A DNA stretch of 64,000 nt from Methanolobus psychrotolerans (GCF_002243045.1 NZ_MBKP01000021.1:1-64000), one strand, 5' to 3'. Counted from the first letter of the stretch, positions 1 to 8,855 are shown. The notes: generated from the sequence alone by a model not told the origin. Numbers and translations: made by a program.

Positions 1-133
1 GTTTACCATTTACGTTCCTTCCAAGGTATTTGGAGCGGTGTCGGATCTGTTTCTTTTCTTTGTCATAGTATGGGATATCTTCATACCAGTATTCAATTCC
101 ATTTATTTTCTTGATACGTAGTGTGGATTTCAT
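1..133 (-). CDS. Transposase, N-terminal fragment (runs off the window)
   Basis: The minus strand reads MKSTLRIKKINGIEYW and continues with YYDKEKKQIRHRSKYLG before leaving the window at base 1. A short basic N-terminus with a YYDKEKK..YLG pattern is what I recall from IS1634/IS4-type transposases that are common in Methanosarcinales. Only 44 residues are visible, so the DDE catalytic core cannot be seen and it is unknown whether the gene is intact. A 25-nt perfect hairpin and a truncated flippase lie just upstream, as expected at an insertion boundary. The family assignment is from memory of the motif. Confidence 0.55.
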   Translation of the reverse strand, partial: MKSTLRIKKINGIEYWYEDIPYYDKEKKQIRHRSKYLGRNVNGK

Positions 134-199
134 ATGTGCTTATAATATAAGCGCACAATAATATTTAAAGATTATGAAACACAATTCCGTAGAAGATGT

Positions 200-224
200 A
201 ATTCATGCGCAGGGCGCATGAATT
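200..224. repeat. Perfect hairpin upstream of the transposase
   Basis: AATTCATGCGC, a three-base loop AGG, then GCGCATGAATT form an 11-bp perfect stem. It lies 67 bp upstream of the transposase start, inside the probable end region of the insertion sequence. It may be a subterminal site for the transposase or a block to outside transcription. It is not a typical intrinsic terminator, because no T tract follows directly. Confidence 0.6.
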
Positions 225-258
225 GGTAAGTAGTAAAAAGGCAAAAAAGAATATGCGC

Positions 259-477
259 TTAAATTTTGGGAACTAAGGTTATAATTGTAGTTAGGATGAA
301 TGGGATATTGCTAGTTCTAAACATTAAATATTCTACATATTTTTCTGCTCCAAGGGTTCTTGCTGCAAATATCGTAAGAAAGAAATTAGCAATATTTGGT
401 AGACTTAAACCAACTATCAAAATAGTAAAACTGTATAGTTTTTCTTTTGTCGGCTTTAACAAACATTGTAAATTCAT
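259..477 (-). pseudogene. Polysaccharide flippase (Wzx-like) N-terminal remnant
   Basis: The 72-residue translation has a basic start, a membrane segment (FTILIVGLSLPNIANFFLTI) and the AARTLGAEKY pattern typical of the first helices of O-antigen/polysaccharide flippases of the MATE-like superfamily. Such proteins usually have 400-500 residues, so this is a truncated remnant. The frame ends at TAA within AAATTTAAGCGC, next to the likely transposon end, so insertion is the simplest explanation for the truncation. No downstream flippase sequence is visible. It is probably not functional. Confidence 0.55.
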
Positions 478-593
478 GCATCATATCAATGCAATCCATA
501 TTTAAAAATATTGTTATGGCCACGTAGAGTAACATATTGAGATTAAATAATAATTTGACATTGCTCTAAAGCAATATCAAACATTTCTTTTCT

Positions 594-3500
594 TCAGTTC
601 GCCTTAATATATGCTATCATCTTCGGTGTCAACAAAGGTATGATCTGCGGAAGCATGTTAGGCAAAAGATTACCCATGGCAGCCGGCATAAGGTCGGGCA
701 TCTGCTCGATCATGTAATCCGGCATCGGGACTCTCTTCTCAACAGCTTTTAGCATCTTAGGCATGACCTTTGGCATCAAAGACGGCATGAGCATAGGCAT
801 CATTATTGGCATCATTGGCTTCATGAGTATATCCATGCCGGGTACGTACTTCACTGTCTTCATCATGGCTTGCATGTATGATGGCATGGCACCGATCATG
901 TCAGGCAGGAGTTCTACCATCATCTCGGTCATGTTCTCCGGCTCCATCAGTTCTATCATCTTTTCAAAGGTGGCCCATGCAACAAGAGCATCGTTTGTCG
1001 TATCAGGCAGGTCATAACCAAGACTGCGTGCTGCAAGTGCTCCAAGATCCTGTATCTCCATGTTGACATTGTTCTGCTTTGCAGCGACCCTGAACTGCAC
1101 AAGACAGCACGGACATAGTGCAGCCATGATATCAGCATCCTGGTCAACAGCTTCCTGCAAACGGACATTTCCTATTTTACTGGCCACTTTCGGCTCGTCG
1201 ATAAGCGTTACAACGGAACCACAGCAGAGTGCCTTCTCACGGTTATGTTCCATCTCTTTGAACTTCACTCCCGGGATGGCTTTCAGCAATTCCCTTGGTG
1301 GCTCATACACACCAGCGCCTGCTCTTCCAAGATGACATGAATCATGCCAGGCAATGGTCTTGTTCAGGGGTATCTTGAATTTTGGTTTCAATACATCAAG
1401 CTTATCCACAAGCACTTCAGAATAGTGCTTTGCCTCTATATTGAATTCCATTCCAAGTTTCTCAGCCCACTGCGGATAGATAGTCCTCCACATAAGCAGG
1501 CAGGCAGGACATGATGTGACAACTGTCTTAGCACCATGCTTCTGCATGTTGGCGATGTTCATTTTCAGGATCCTCTCAAACACATCCCACTTTCCGGCAA
1601 CGAGCATTGGTATTCCACAGCAGGATTCTTTGTCTCCAAGGTATGTGAATTCTATCCCTGCCTCATCCAGCAGCCTGACAGTTCCCACAGCAACGTCCTT
1701 CTCAACAAAGGATGCAGTACATCCGGCGAAGTAGGCAATATCTGCTTTTTCCTTGATCTTCGGCCGGATGTCATCAGGTATCCACTTGTCCCTGTCGACC
1801 CTGTAATTCGCCCATATGTTCCTTTCCTTGTCCAGACTTTGAGCCATGATCTCAAACGGAGGAATAGTCATCATGCCTCTCTTCTGGACAAAGTTCTCCC
1901 TGAGTGTCATCCAGGAACGTTCGATGGGCAGGTCAAGCTGGCAGTAATAATCACACATCTCACAGGTGGTACATGCAAGGAAAGTGTCAACCTGTTCCTG
2001 GTCAAGGGGCAGCTTTCCGGCAAGATATTCCTTAATAAAGAACCACTTGCCGCGAGGGGATTGTGATTCCCAGCCGCGTCCATAGTACTGGTCACATTCG
2101 TTGACACAATACCCGCACTGTGCGCATGTGAAAGCATGGGAAATAATATCCCCCGGCAATCCTTTCTCATCTTTGAATTCCTGATTGCCGACTCCGGACA
2201 TATTTCCAACCATGCGTGCCATAGGCTCGAATACCTTTGCAAAGGAAAGCCCTGTATTGATCATGGACTTACCTTTCATTGTTTCAGGGTTCATTATGTC
2301 ATCAGGATCAACCTGTTTTTTGAAATCCTGGATAACTTTAAAACGATCTTTGTATACTTTTGCAGCCTGGCTTGCAAAATAAAGACCGGATGCATAAATT
2401 CTTCCACCGTTCTGCTCAGCTATCTTAATAATACTCAGGGCAAGTGGGAAAGCGAGGTTATATTTGAAGGATCTTTCCGAGTGGGGCATGAAACAAAGCA
2501 TAATGGCTTCTTCTCCCTTTGTCACCATTCCTTCTATAAGTACAGGGAGGCTGATTTTCTTATCGATCTCATTGAAGATCGCGTCGATCTTATCAACGGG
2601 TACAACCACTTCGGCAGGAATAAATGAAGGACCAAGTCTTTTAACCTTCATTGACCTGAACCATTCCTGTGTTTCATGTTCGGAGATCTCTTCCGGCAGG
2701 ATATCTCCACCAGCTTGATTTATTATGCCTTTGAGGGCACTTACATCCCTTGACTGGGGATAGGCAAAGTTGCATATGTAGGAAAGCGGCAGTTCTGGTC
2801 TGTGCTCATCAACTGTTTCTCCGTAGTGTGTCTTATACGGAGCTTTGTTCTTCATATCAGCCCATTCTGGATTCAGGAATGAGATTGCCCACACCGGGAC
2901 TTTTTTCTCTCCTACTTTTTTGATTGCTTCCTTCATGCTGGAAGCATCGGGGAATTTTGCAGAGATTGCTGCGGTCTTTTCATATTTCCTTATTTTCAGG
3001 GTTACGTGTGTGATTATTCCAGTAGTGCCCATGGTTCCGATAATCTTTCCAAGTTCATCGCCGGAGAAATCTTTTACCTCACCGTTTGGCAGGACAACTC
3101 TTGCGGAATCCATAGTGTCCTGCGACCAGCCGTACTCATAACTTCCGTAACCCACACCATTTTGTGCAAGCCATCCTCCTACGGTCGCCGAAAGTGCACT
3201 TGATGGTACTGCCTGTACTGCCAGTCCTTCTTCGTTAAGTTTCTCCTCAAGATCATACCAAATGGCACCTGCGCCCACGGTTACTCTGAGATTCTCTTTA
3301 TCAATGTCAATAATTTCCTTCATAGGGGTTACATCGGCAATGATTCCTCCTTTTGTGGGAATAATACCTCCATATCCAGATGATGCTCCTGCTCTAGGTA
3401 CGACGGGAATCTTATATTTACGTGCAAAATTGATAAGCTCGATGGCTTTTTCTTCATTCTTGACCTTAACAATTGCAGCAGGCTTTGTCTTACCAACCAT

Positions 3501-3641
3501 CATTTTGACAAGAGATGGCAATGCTCCCACATCATGTGTGTAAAAGTGTCTCTCCTTGTCCTTGAAATTGACACCTCTTCCAAAGATTGCAGAGAGTTCT
3601 TTCTTTTGTTGCTCGGTAAGTTCAAACTTTGAATTTGTCAT
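594..3641 (-). CDS. FAD-linked oxidase fused to Fe-S/CCG domains (D-lactate/glycolate dehydrogenase type) with Met/Pro-rich tail
   Basis: About 1,015 residues. The N-terminal half is a PCMH FAD-binding module (PRAGASSGYGG, GTMGTTGIITHVTLK) followed by the FAD-oxidase C-terminal domain, as in GlcD/Dld. Next come two 4Fe-4S motifs (CAQCGYCVNEC and CTTCEMCDYYC) and two cysteine-rich CCG domains (ESCCGIP, HDSCHLGRAG, LCCGSVV), as in GlpC and HdrD. Known relatives oxidise 2-hydroxy acids such as D-lactate or glycolate; the substrate here is not shown. The last ~120 residues hold about 28 methionines and many prolines in MMP/MPK-type repeats, which is unusual. I chose the second ATG, which has GGGG upstream; an ATG four codons earlier (3653) has no ribosome site. 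It is divergent from pyruvate kinase. Confidence 0.85.
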   Translation of the reverse strand: MTNSKFELTEQQKKELSAIFGRGVNFKDKERHFYTHDVGALPSLVKMMVGKTKPAAIVKVKNEEKAIELINFARKYKIPVVPRAGASSGYGGIIPTKGGIIADVTPMKEIIDIDKENLRVTVGAGAIWYDLEEKLNEEGLAVQAVPSSALSATVGGWLAQNGVGYGSYEYGWSQDTMDSARVVLPNGEVKDFSGDELGKIIGTMGTTGIITHVTLKIRKYEKTAAISAKFPDASSMKEAIKKVGEKKVPVWAISFLNPEWADMKNKAPYKTHYGETVDEHRPELPLSYICNFAYPQSRDVSALKGIINQAGGDILPEEISEHETQEWFRSMKVKRLGPSFIPAEVVVPVDKIDAIFNEIDKKISLPVLIEGMVTKGEEAIMLCFMPHSERSFKYNLAFPLALSIIKIAEQNGGRIYASGLYFASQAAKVYKDRFKVIQDFKKQVDPDDIMNPETMKGKSMINTGLSFAKVFEPMARMVGNMSGVGNQEFKDEKGLPGDIISHAFTCAQCGYCVNECDQYYGRGWESQSPRGKWFFIKEYLAGKLPLDQEQVDTFLACTTCEMCDYYCQLDLPIERSWMTLRENFVQKRGMMTIPPFEIMAQSLDKERNIWANYRVDRDKWIPDDIRPKIKEKADIAYFAGCTASFVEKDVAVGTVRLLDEAGIEFTYLGDKESCCGIPMLVAGKWDVFERILKMNIANMQKHGAKTVVTSCPACLLMWRTIYPQWAEKLGMEFNIEAKHYSEVLVDKLDVLKPKFKIPLNKTIAWHDSCHLGRAGAGVYEPPRELLKAIPGVKFKEMEHNREKALCCGSVVTLIDEPKVASKIGNVRLQEAVDQDADIMAALCPCCLVQFRVAAKQNNVNMEIQDLGALAARSLGYDLPDTTNDALVAWATFEKMIELMEPENMTEMMVELLPDMIGAMPSYMQAMMKTVKYVPGMDILMKPMMPIMMPMLMPSLMPKVMPKMLKAVEKRVPMPDYMIEQMPDLMPAAMGNLLPNMLPQIIPLLTPKMIAYIKAN

Positions 3642-3704
3642 GATAAACCCCATATTATATTGGATTCTATTAGTTTAAATAATTTTGAATGATGTATTAT
3701 GTAT

Positions 3705-3762
3705 TATATAGTAACTTGAATACTTCTGAGTATCCTATATATAGTAACTTGAATACTTCTGA
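3705..3762. repeat. Two direct repeats containing a TATA-like sequence
   Basis: A 25-nt unit with TATATAGTAACTTGAATAC at its core occurs at 3705-3729 and again at 3738-3762, a 33-bp period. Each copy carries a TATA-like stretch. The pair lies between two divergent genes, the FAD/Fe-S oxidase and pyruvate kinase, so it may be a duplicated promoter or a duplicated regulator site for either gene. Confidence 0.7.
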
Positions 3763-3837
3763 ATAAGTCTTAATTTAATCAGTTCCATAAAGGGATACAA
3801 GATTAATTTCTGGTTATTTTAAAAGGTGGGATAAAGT

Positions 3838-5277
3838 ATGGATTTACCCGATAATAAAACAAAAATCGTATGTACTATTGGCCCGGCCTCTTCTTCTGAA
3901 GAGGTACTCAGGGAACTTATTATGCAGGGCATGAATGTTGCCCGGCTGAATTTTTCTCATGGTGATCTGGATGACCACCGCATTATCATCAAAAGAATAC
4001 GGGGAATATCTCGGGAACTAAACCGGGTGGTGGCTATAATGGCAGATCTTCCCGGGCCAAAGATAAGAGTAGGAACAATTCAGGATGAACCAATGATGCT
4101 GGAAAAAGGGGCGCAGGTAATCCTTACTTCCAGGAATGTTCCAGGAAAGGACTTAATAATCCCTGTTCAATATAGCCAGATAACAGAAAGCGTCGTTCCA
4201 GGAAGTCCTATTTACCTGAACGATGGTTTTATCCAGCTTGATTGTACACGCATCGAAGAAGAGGACATTCATTGTGAAGTTGTTGTCGGTGGCCCCCTTT
4301 TCTCCAAAAAAGGCATCAATCTGCCCGGTTCCAGGCTTTTCATCAATCCCATAACAGGAAGGGATCTGGAGATTGTTGATTTCGGACTTGAGGAGGGCTT
4401 AAGTATATTCTGCCTTTCCTTCATAGAATCAAAAGAAGATATTATCCAGGTCCGGAACTATGCTGCAAGCCAGGGTAAAGAGATATTCATCATTTCAAAG
4501 ATCGAGAGAGAACAGGCTGTCAGGAACATAGATCAGATCCTCAAAGAGACGGATGGTGTTATGATCGCACGTGGTGATCTTGGTGTGGAGATCCCGATAC
4601 AGGATGTTCCGATCGTGCAAAAGGAGATCATACACAAGGCTAACCTTCTGAGCAAACCAGTAATAACCGCAACGCAGATGCTTGAATCCATGACTGCCAA
4701 CATTCGTCCTACCCGGGCTGAAGCTACAGATGTGGCAAATGCTATAATTGATGGTACGGACGCAGTTATGCTTTCTGCTGAGACTGCAGTAGGGATCTAT
4801 CCGGTTGAAACTGTAAAGATGATGGTAAAGATCGCCAGGTCAACTGAAAAATGGAGAGACCAGAGTACAATAGGTCTTGAAATGATGAAAAAAGCTATCC
4901 ATAAAATGCATCCCGGTGTAGAGGATATGATATCCATACAGGTGAATGATGCTCTTCGCAATCTGCCTGTACTCTATGTTATCACTCCGACGGTTTCAGG
5001 AAAGACTCCTCGCCATATTTCCAGGTTCAGGCCGGATGTCTGGATACTTGCCTTTAGTCGCTATCCTCTGACATGCGAGCAACTTGCAATGCAGTATGCA
5101 GTTTATCCCGTTCTTGTTCTTCAGAAGGTATATGATTGGGAGGAAACTTCCATGGAGGCACTTAAAAAAGCAAGTATCGTAGAAGCAGGAGATCTGATAA
5201 TTCTTACCCAGGGTCAGGTGTCAGGACACGGAAAGCCAGGTGGAACGAATCTTCTAAAGTTCATCGAAGTAAAATAA
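3838..5277 (+). CDS. pyk: Pyruvate kinase
   Basis: 479 residues, the usual length. Pyruvate kinase converts phosphoenolpyruvate and ADP to pyruvate and ATP in the cytoplasm. The N-terminus TKIVCTIGPASSS, then NVARLNFSHG, the metal/substrate region ISKIEREQAVRNID and the signature VMIARGDLGVEIP are all present, followed by ATQMLESM and RAEATDVANAI. The C-terminal allosteric-type domain is complete. GGTGGG lies 8 bases before the ATG. In methanogens the enzyme serves glycogen breakdown and carbon balance. The next gene is a sensor kinase about 110 bp downstream, probably separately expressed. Confidence 0.96.
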   Translation: MDLPDNKTKIVCTIGPASSSEEVLRELIMQGMNVARLNFSHGDLDDHRIIIKRIRGISRELNRVVAIMADLPGPKIRVGTIQDEPMMLEKGAQVILTSRNVPGKDLIIPVQYSQITESVVPGSPIYLNDGFIQLDCTRIEEEDIHCEVVVGGPLFSKKGINLPGSRLFINPITGRDLEIVDFGLEEGLSIFCLSFIESKEDIIQVRNYAASQGKEIFIISKIEREQAVRNIDQILKETDGVMIARGDLGVEIPIQDVPIVQKEIIHKANLLSKPVITATQMLESMTANIRPTRAEATDVANAIIDGTDAVMLSAETAVGIYPVETVKMMVKIARSTEKWRDQSTIGLEMMKKAIHKMHPGVEDMISIQVNDALRNLPVLYVITPTVSGKTPRHISRFRPDVWILAFSRYPLTCEQLAMQYAVYPVLVLQKVYDWEETSMEALKKASIVEAGDLIILTQGQVSGHGKPGGTNLLKFIEVK

Positions 5278-5390
5278 TTGTTGGTTGCTGCCACTAATAT
5301 TACTATGTAACAGTGTTCCATAATCCATAAATATCTTTGGCATTATAGACGCATTTGCACATTTTAGGAGGAGTGTCAATAAATAAGGAA

Positions 5391-7097
5391 ATGCTGGGTT
5401 TGTTTGCCAGAGCAATACTACTTATAAGCATCTTCAATTTAATTTTCCTCCCATTGGTGAGTTGTGAATCCAATGTTTACAGAATTGGTGTTCTCTCTGT
5501 TTATGGGGAACGTGAAAATTCTATGGAGTCATGGATACCAACTGCAGATTATCTTTCAGATAGTATCCAAAATTCCACTTTTGAAGTACTTCCTCTTGAT
5601 TATGATGAATTCATTTCTGTTGTAAATAATGATAATATTGATTTCTTCTATACAAATCCCATGCTTTATGTGGAAATGGCGCACAAAAACGGAGCTAGCA
5701 GAATAGCAACCTTTCAACCATCGTGGAACAACTCTTCATATTCTGGATTTGGTGGTGTTATTCTCACAAGAGCTGATAGGGATGACATAAAATCTCTGAA
5801 AGATCTGAAAGGCAAATCCTTTATGGCTGTCAGTGAAAGATCACTTGGTGGATTTCTGGCTGCTGCAGGGGAGCTTCAGCTTAATGGTATAGATTACAGC
5901 GATTATTTTGACGAACTAACATTTGGCCATACGCATGATAATGTAGTTCTTGCGATTGTTTCCGGGGATGTGGATGCAGGCACGGTCAGGACCGGTACCC
6001 TGGAGAAAATGGTTCTTGAAGGCAAGATCAACATTGAAGACATTAAAGTTCTCAATCAGAAGGAATATGATGGCTATCCTCTTCTTGTGAGCACAGACCT
6101 TTATCCTGACTGGGCTTTTGCAAAGACTGGTTCAACACCGGGTGACATTTCAAAAGAGGTCTCTATCGCCCTTTTGAGCATGCCTCCAAATAGTAATGCT
6201 GCCATGGCGATTGGTTCAAGTGGCTGGGCTGTTCCGGCAGACTACATTTCTGTAGATAATCTGATGAGAGAACTCAGGATAGGCTTATACATACATTATG
6301 GGCAGGTTTCCCTCACGGACTTTTTCATACAGCACTGGTATGTTTTAACTCTCCTCTTTATGTTCTTCATTATTATGGAGGTAAATTCACGCTGGATGCT
6401 GGACAAAGCGAAGAAAGCAAAACTTGAGGACTCTAACAATCTTAAGGATCTCTTTACAGATATCATGAGACACGACCTGTTAAATCCGGCAGGTATTGTC
6501 AAAGGATTCAGTGAAATACTGTACATAAAAGAAACAGATGAAGAGAAAAAAGAAACACTTAAGATGATAAATGAACAGACCGATCATCTTATATCAATGA
6601 TAGGTTCTGCTGCAAAGCTTGCAAAACTTGAATCATATGAAGAGATGGAATTTGAAACAAAGGATATTGGTTTCATATTGTGGAAAGTTGTTGACAGTTT
6701 TGCTCCTGTATTCGCAAAAAAGGACATTATACTTGATTTTAATCAAAAAGGTGAATATCCTTCCAGAATAAATGATGTAATTGAAGATGTTTTTTCCAAT
6801 CTGATATCCAATGCTCTTAAATATAGTCCCTCAGGCACAACGATCAGGGTGGATATTGCCGATATGGATAAGAACTGGAATATAATGGTGGCAGATGAAG
6901 GAGATGGAATCCCCGATGAATACAAACCGTATGTTTTTGAAAGATTCAAAAGGATTGATAAAACAGGTGTAAAAGGGACCGGTCTTGGTCTTGCTATTGT
7001 CAAAAGGATAGTTGATATTCATAAAGGCACAGTTGGTGTAGAGGATAATCCAAGGGGCAAAGGATCAGTTTTCTGGGTAATGCTGAACAAGGCATAA
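5391..7097 (+). CDS. Sensor histidine kinase with PhnD-type periplasmic binding domain
   Basis: About 568 residues. A hydrophobic N-terminal signal (ARAILLISIFNLIFLPLVSC) is followed by a PhnD/phosphonate-type substrate-binding domain, roughly residues 30-300 (YRIGVLSVYG, IDFFYTNPMLYVEM, KSFMAVSERSLGGFLAA). A single membrane helix (VLTLLFMFFIIMEV) leads to a histidine kinase: H box MRHDLLNPAGIV, N box SNLISNALKYSP, G1 DEGDGIPDEY, G2 GTGLGLAIVKRI. It probably senses an external small molecule and phosphorylates an unlinked response regulator; none is nearby. The start is uncertain: AGGAGG at about 5366-5371 sits too close to a GTG at 5373 and rather far from the ATG at 5391. The 3' end converges with the next gene with a 2-bp gap. 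Confidence 0.85.
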   Translation: MLGLFARAILLISIFNLIFLPLVSCESNVYRIGVLSVYGERENSMESWIPTADYLSDSIQNSTFEVLPLDYDEFISVVNNDNIDFFYTNPMLYVEMAHKNGASRIATFQPSWNNSSYSGFGGVILTRADRDDIKSLKDLKGKSFMAVSERSLGGFLAAAGELQLNGIDYSDYFDELTFGHTHDNVVLAIVSGDVDAGTVRTGTLEKMVLEGKINIEDIKVLNQKEYDGYPLLVSTDLYPDWAFAKTGSTPGDISKEVSIALLSMPPNSNAAMAIGSSGWAVPADYISVDNLMRELRIGLYIHYGQVSLTDFFIQHWYVLTLLFMFFIIMEVNSRWMLDKAKKAKLEDSNNLKDLFTDIMRHDLLNPAGIVKGFSEILYIKETDEEKKETLKMINEQTDHLISMIGSAAKLAKLESYEEMEFETKDIGFILWKVVDSFAPVFAKKDIILDFNQKGEYPSRINDVIEDVFSNLISNALKYSPSGTTIRVDIADMDKNWNIMVADEGDGIPDEYKPYVFERFKRIDKTGVKGTGLGLAIVKRIVDIHKGTVGVEDNPRGKGSVFWVMLNKA

Positions 7098-7112
7098 GAT
7101 CAGTCGATCTTA
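7095..7112. terminator. Palindrome spanning two convergent stop codons
   Basis: TAAGATC, loop AGTC, GATCTTA. The left arm begins with the TAA stop of the kinase, and the stop of the opposing GXGXG gene lies inside the palindrome. It could act in both directions to end or separate the converging transcripts, but no long T tract follows on either side. Confidence 0.4.
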
Positions 7113-8080
7113 CGCATAGCAATAGACCCGTCACGCATGTGGACTTCTACATACTTCTGTTTATCCTTATCCGGTTCGTACTTATTGTAGAGCATGGATT
7201 CAATCCTTCCGGCATCAGTTAGTTCCCTGATAAGTGCACTGTCTTCTCCTGTCATTCTAGACTTTGCAGCAGGGGGATTTGTCCTGGCTTTACTCTTTGA
7301 GTAGATAGCTCCACCTTCCATTCCTGCGCCAATGAAACCCCTTGCACTCTTGAACAGGAGTTTTCCATCTTTCATGTAGGCACCGGCAAATTCTCCCACA
7401 TCCCCGTGGACTATAACAGTTCCTCCATTAAGGTGCGAACCTGTGTTCATGCCTGCGTTTCCGTGTACAACGACAGTGGCATTCTTAGATAGCATGCCAG
7501 TTCCGTTGTAGGCATCACCTTCTATGATGACAGTTGCAGCGCATGGGCATCTTGCAGCAACAGTACCCCTTGGTATATTGTCTTTAAGAATCAGTATCTT
7601 TTGTTCTTCGTTGTAGCTGTTATCAATGAGCTTATCTTCTCCGATGCCATTGCAGAGGAGATCTGTGATTGAGCGGAACTTCCGATAACCCTTGACATCG
7701 GATTCAAGTTCCACTATATTCCCAAGGGGATAATTTATGCCACCTTTGATATAAAGGATTCCGGCAACCATTCCAATTCCGGTTTCAGGTCCTACATTCC
7801 CCTGGACAAATATTCTTCCTGTTTCTTCAGCCTCGCCGCTTCCGCCGAAGTGCTTCAGATCTGCTCCCATATTATAGGCAAAGTTCTTTCCGGGATTGCC
7901 TTTTATATGGATCTCCCCGCATGATCTTAGTTCATTGACAAGGTCCCTGTAAGTTATTTTAGTACCATTCTGGGTTGGTATCAATGAGTCCGGTTCAAGA
8001 CTCTTATTATGCCAGTAGAAATTGAAAGTATAGTCACAGAGGTAATCTGCCACTTTACTAAGTTCAATCTCAATTGTCAT
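7100..8080 (-). CDS. GXGXG (GltB C-terminal/FwdC-like) domain protein
   Basis: 326 residues. The middle and C-terminal parts form a repetitive right-handed beta-helix of the GXGXG type: GAYNGTG-like turns (DAYNGTGML, GNAGMNTGSHLNGGT, GDVGEFAGAYMKDG, GFIGAGMEGGAIY). This domain is found as the third domain of glutamate synthase and as subunit C of formylmethanofuran dehydrogenase. The protein is a stand-alone version with no amidotransferase or FMN domain, so a complete glutamate synthase activity cannot be claimed. It is the last gene of a minus-strand run CGGC protein-ferredoxin-GXGXG with gaps of 4-17 bp, which suggests a redox or one-carbon complex. Function unknown. Confidence 0.75.
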   Translation of the reverse strand: MTIEIELSKVADYLCDYTFNFYWHNKSLEPDSLIPTQNGTKITYRDLVNELRSCGEIHIKGNPGKNFAYNMGADLKHFGGSGEAEETGRIFVQGNVGPETGIGMVAGILYIKGGINYPLGNIVELESDVKGYRKFRSITDLLCNGIGEDKLIDNSYNEEQKILILKDNIPRGTVAARCPCAATVIIEGDAYNGTGMLSKNATVVVHGNAGMNTGSHLNGGTVIVHGDVGEFAGAYMKDGKLLFKSARGFIGAGMEGGAIYSKSKARTNPPAAKSRMTGEDSALIRELTDAGRIESMLYNKYEPDKDKQKYVEVHMRDGSIAMRKID

Positions 8081-8084
8081 TATC

Positions 8085-8453
8085 TCATCCGTGGATAAGC
8101 TGTGGGAGGCATCTTGTACAAACCCAGAGGTTTTCCATATTATGCCTTACGGGCATCAGGTAATTATTTCCTTCACCACGGCCACAACTGAAACACTTAA
8201 TCGAGACATCAGTCTTTTTTAGCTGTGATTCAGCTTTCTTCAGGTCAAAGGGAATAGCTTCTCTTTCCTCGATGGTAATTGCGCCTTCAGGGCAAACGCC
8301 TATGCAGAATCCCATGCCGTCACAAAGTTCTTCCGAAACGACCTTTGCCTTTCCGTCAATTATCTGTATAGCTCCCTCGGCACAGGGGGATACACATTTG
8401 CCGCATCCGGTACATTTGTCTTCATCTATTTTTACTATTAGTCTTTTGCCCAT
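8085..8453 (-). CDS. Ferredoxin-like 4Fe-4S protein with extra C-terminal CxxC pair
   Basis: 122 residues. The first cluster motif is classical ([11 protein letters not shown]). The second is [12 protein letters not shown], the variant that lacks the second cysteine and is common in a group of anaerobe ferredoxins. The C-terminal 45 residues add CFSCGRG and CTRCLPQ, a second CxxC..CxxC set that could bind zinc or iron. It sits 17 bp downstream of the CGGC gene and 4 bp upstream of the GXGXG gene, so the three are almost certainly one operon. It is likely an electron carrier for the neighbouring proteins. Confidence 0.82.
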   Translation of the reverse strand: MGKRLIVKIDEDKCTGCGKCVSPCAEGAIQIIDGKAKVVSEELCDGMGFCIGVCPEGAITIEEREAIPFDLKKAESQLKKTDVSIKCFSCGRGEGNNYLMPVRHNMENLWVCTRCLPQLIHG

Positions 8454-8470
8454 GTTGCACTCTCCAGATA

Positions 8471-8794
8471 TTAATGATGTGTTCCTTCCACAAGTTTTAT
8501 TCCTTCATTTTCAACAGTTCTCTTAATTTCGTCAATGTGTGGGCATTTAGGATAATTCTCCATTTGCATGCAGGAACTCAGATGGATAACATCCACTCCA
8601 CGCTTCTTTAATGATTTCAGCAGACGGTATACTCTACGACCGGAACATCCTCCACATGTGAAAAAGGCAACCATCTCTGCGTTTTCATCGTAATCTTTGA
8701 AACGCATGCTTCTTTTATTGAAAGCCATAAAGCATCCGACGCCCGGGCAAGCTTGCGAGACTATATCACACCTTATAACTGCTATTCTTGTGAC
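8471..8794 (-). CDS. CGGC-domain protein; start codon not identifiable
   Basis: The conserved part reads [20 protein letters not shown] and ends LVEGTHH, as in the CGGC (putative metal-binding) family. The first in-frame ATG is at 8728 and gives only 85 residues. However the frame upstream still codes for the conserved family N-terminus ([19 protein letters not shown]), back to about 8794, where the first codon would be GTC. There is no in-frame ATG, GTG or TTG before it. An ATG at 8805 follows a TATA-like box by about 30 bases but is in another frame and stops after seven codons. Either a one-base frameshift has occurred or an unusual start is used. Cysteine motifs suggest metal or Fe-S binding. 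First gene of the ferredoxin-GXGXG operon. Confidence 0.7.
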   Translation of the reverse strand, partial: VTRIAVIRCDIVSQACPGVGCFMAFNKRSMRFKDYDENAEMVAFFTCGGCSGRRVYRLLKSLKKRGVDVIHLSSCMQMENYPKCPHIDEIKRTVENEGIKLVEGTHH

Positions 8795-8855
8795 CGGTTT
8801 AACATCTTCGATATTACCAGCTCCGTTTTTAATGATTTTATAAAATAAAGAAAAG

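Noticed and set aside
171-185. ACACAATTCC as another sulfur-regulon operator
   Set aside because: Only one half matches; the dyad is missing and it lies near the transposase.
266-505. Plus-strand frame of 79 codons
   Set aside because: It is the complement of the flippase remnant, which has a recognisable family pattern; the plus-strand product does not.
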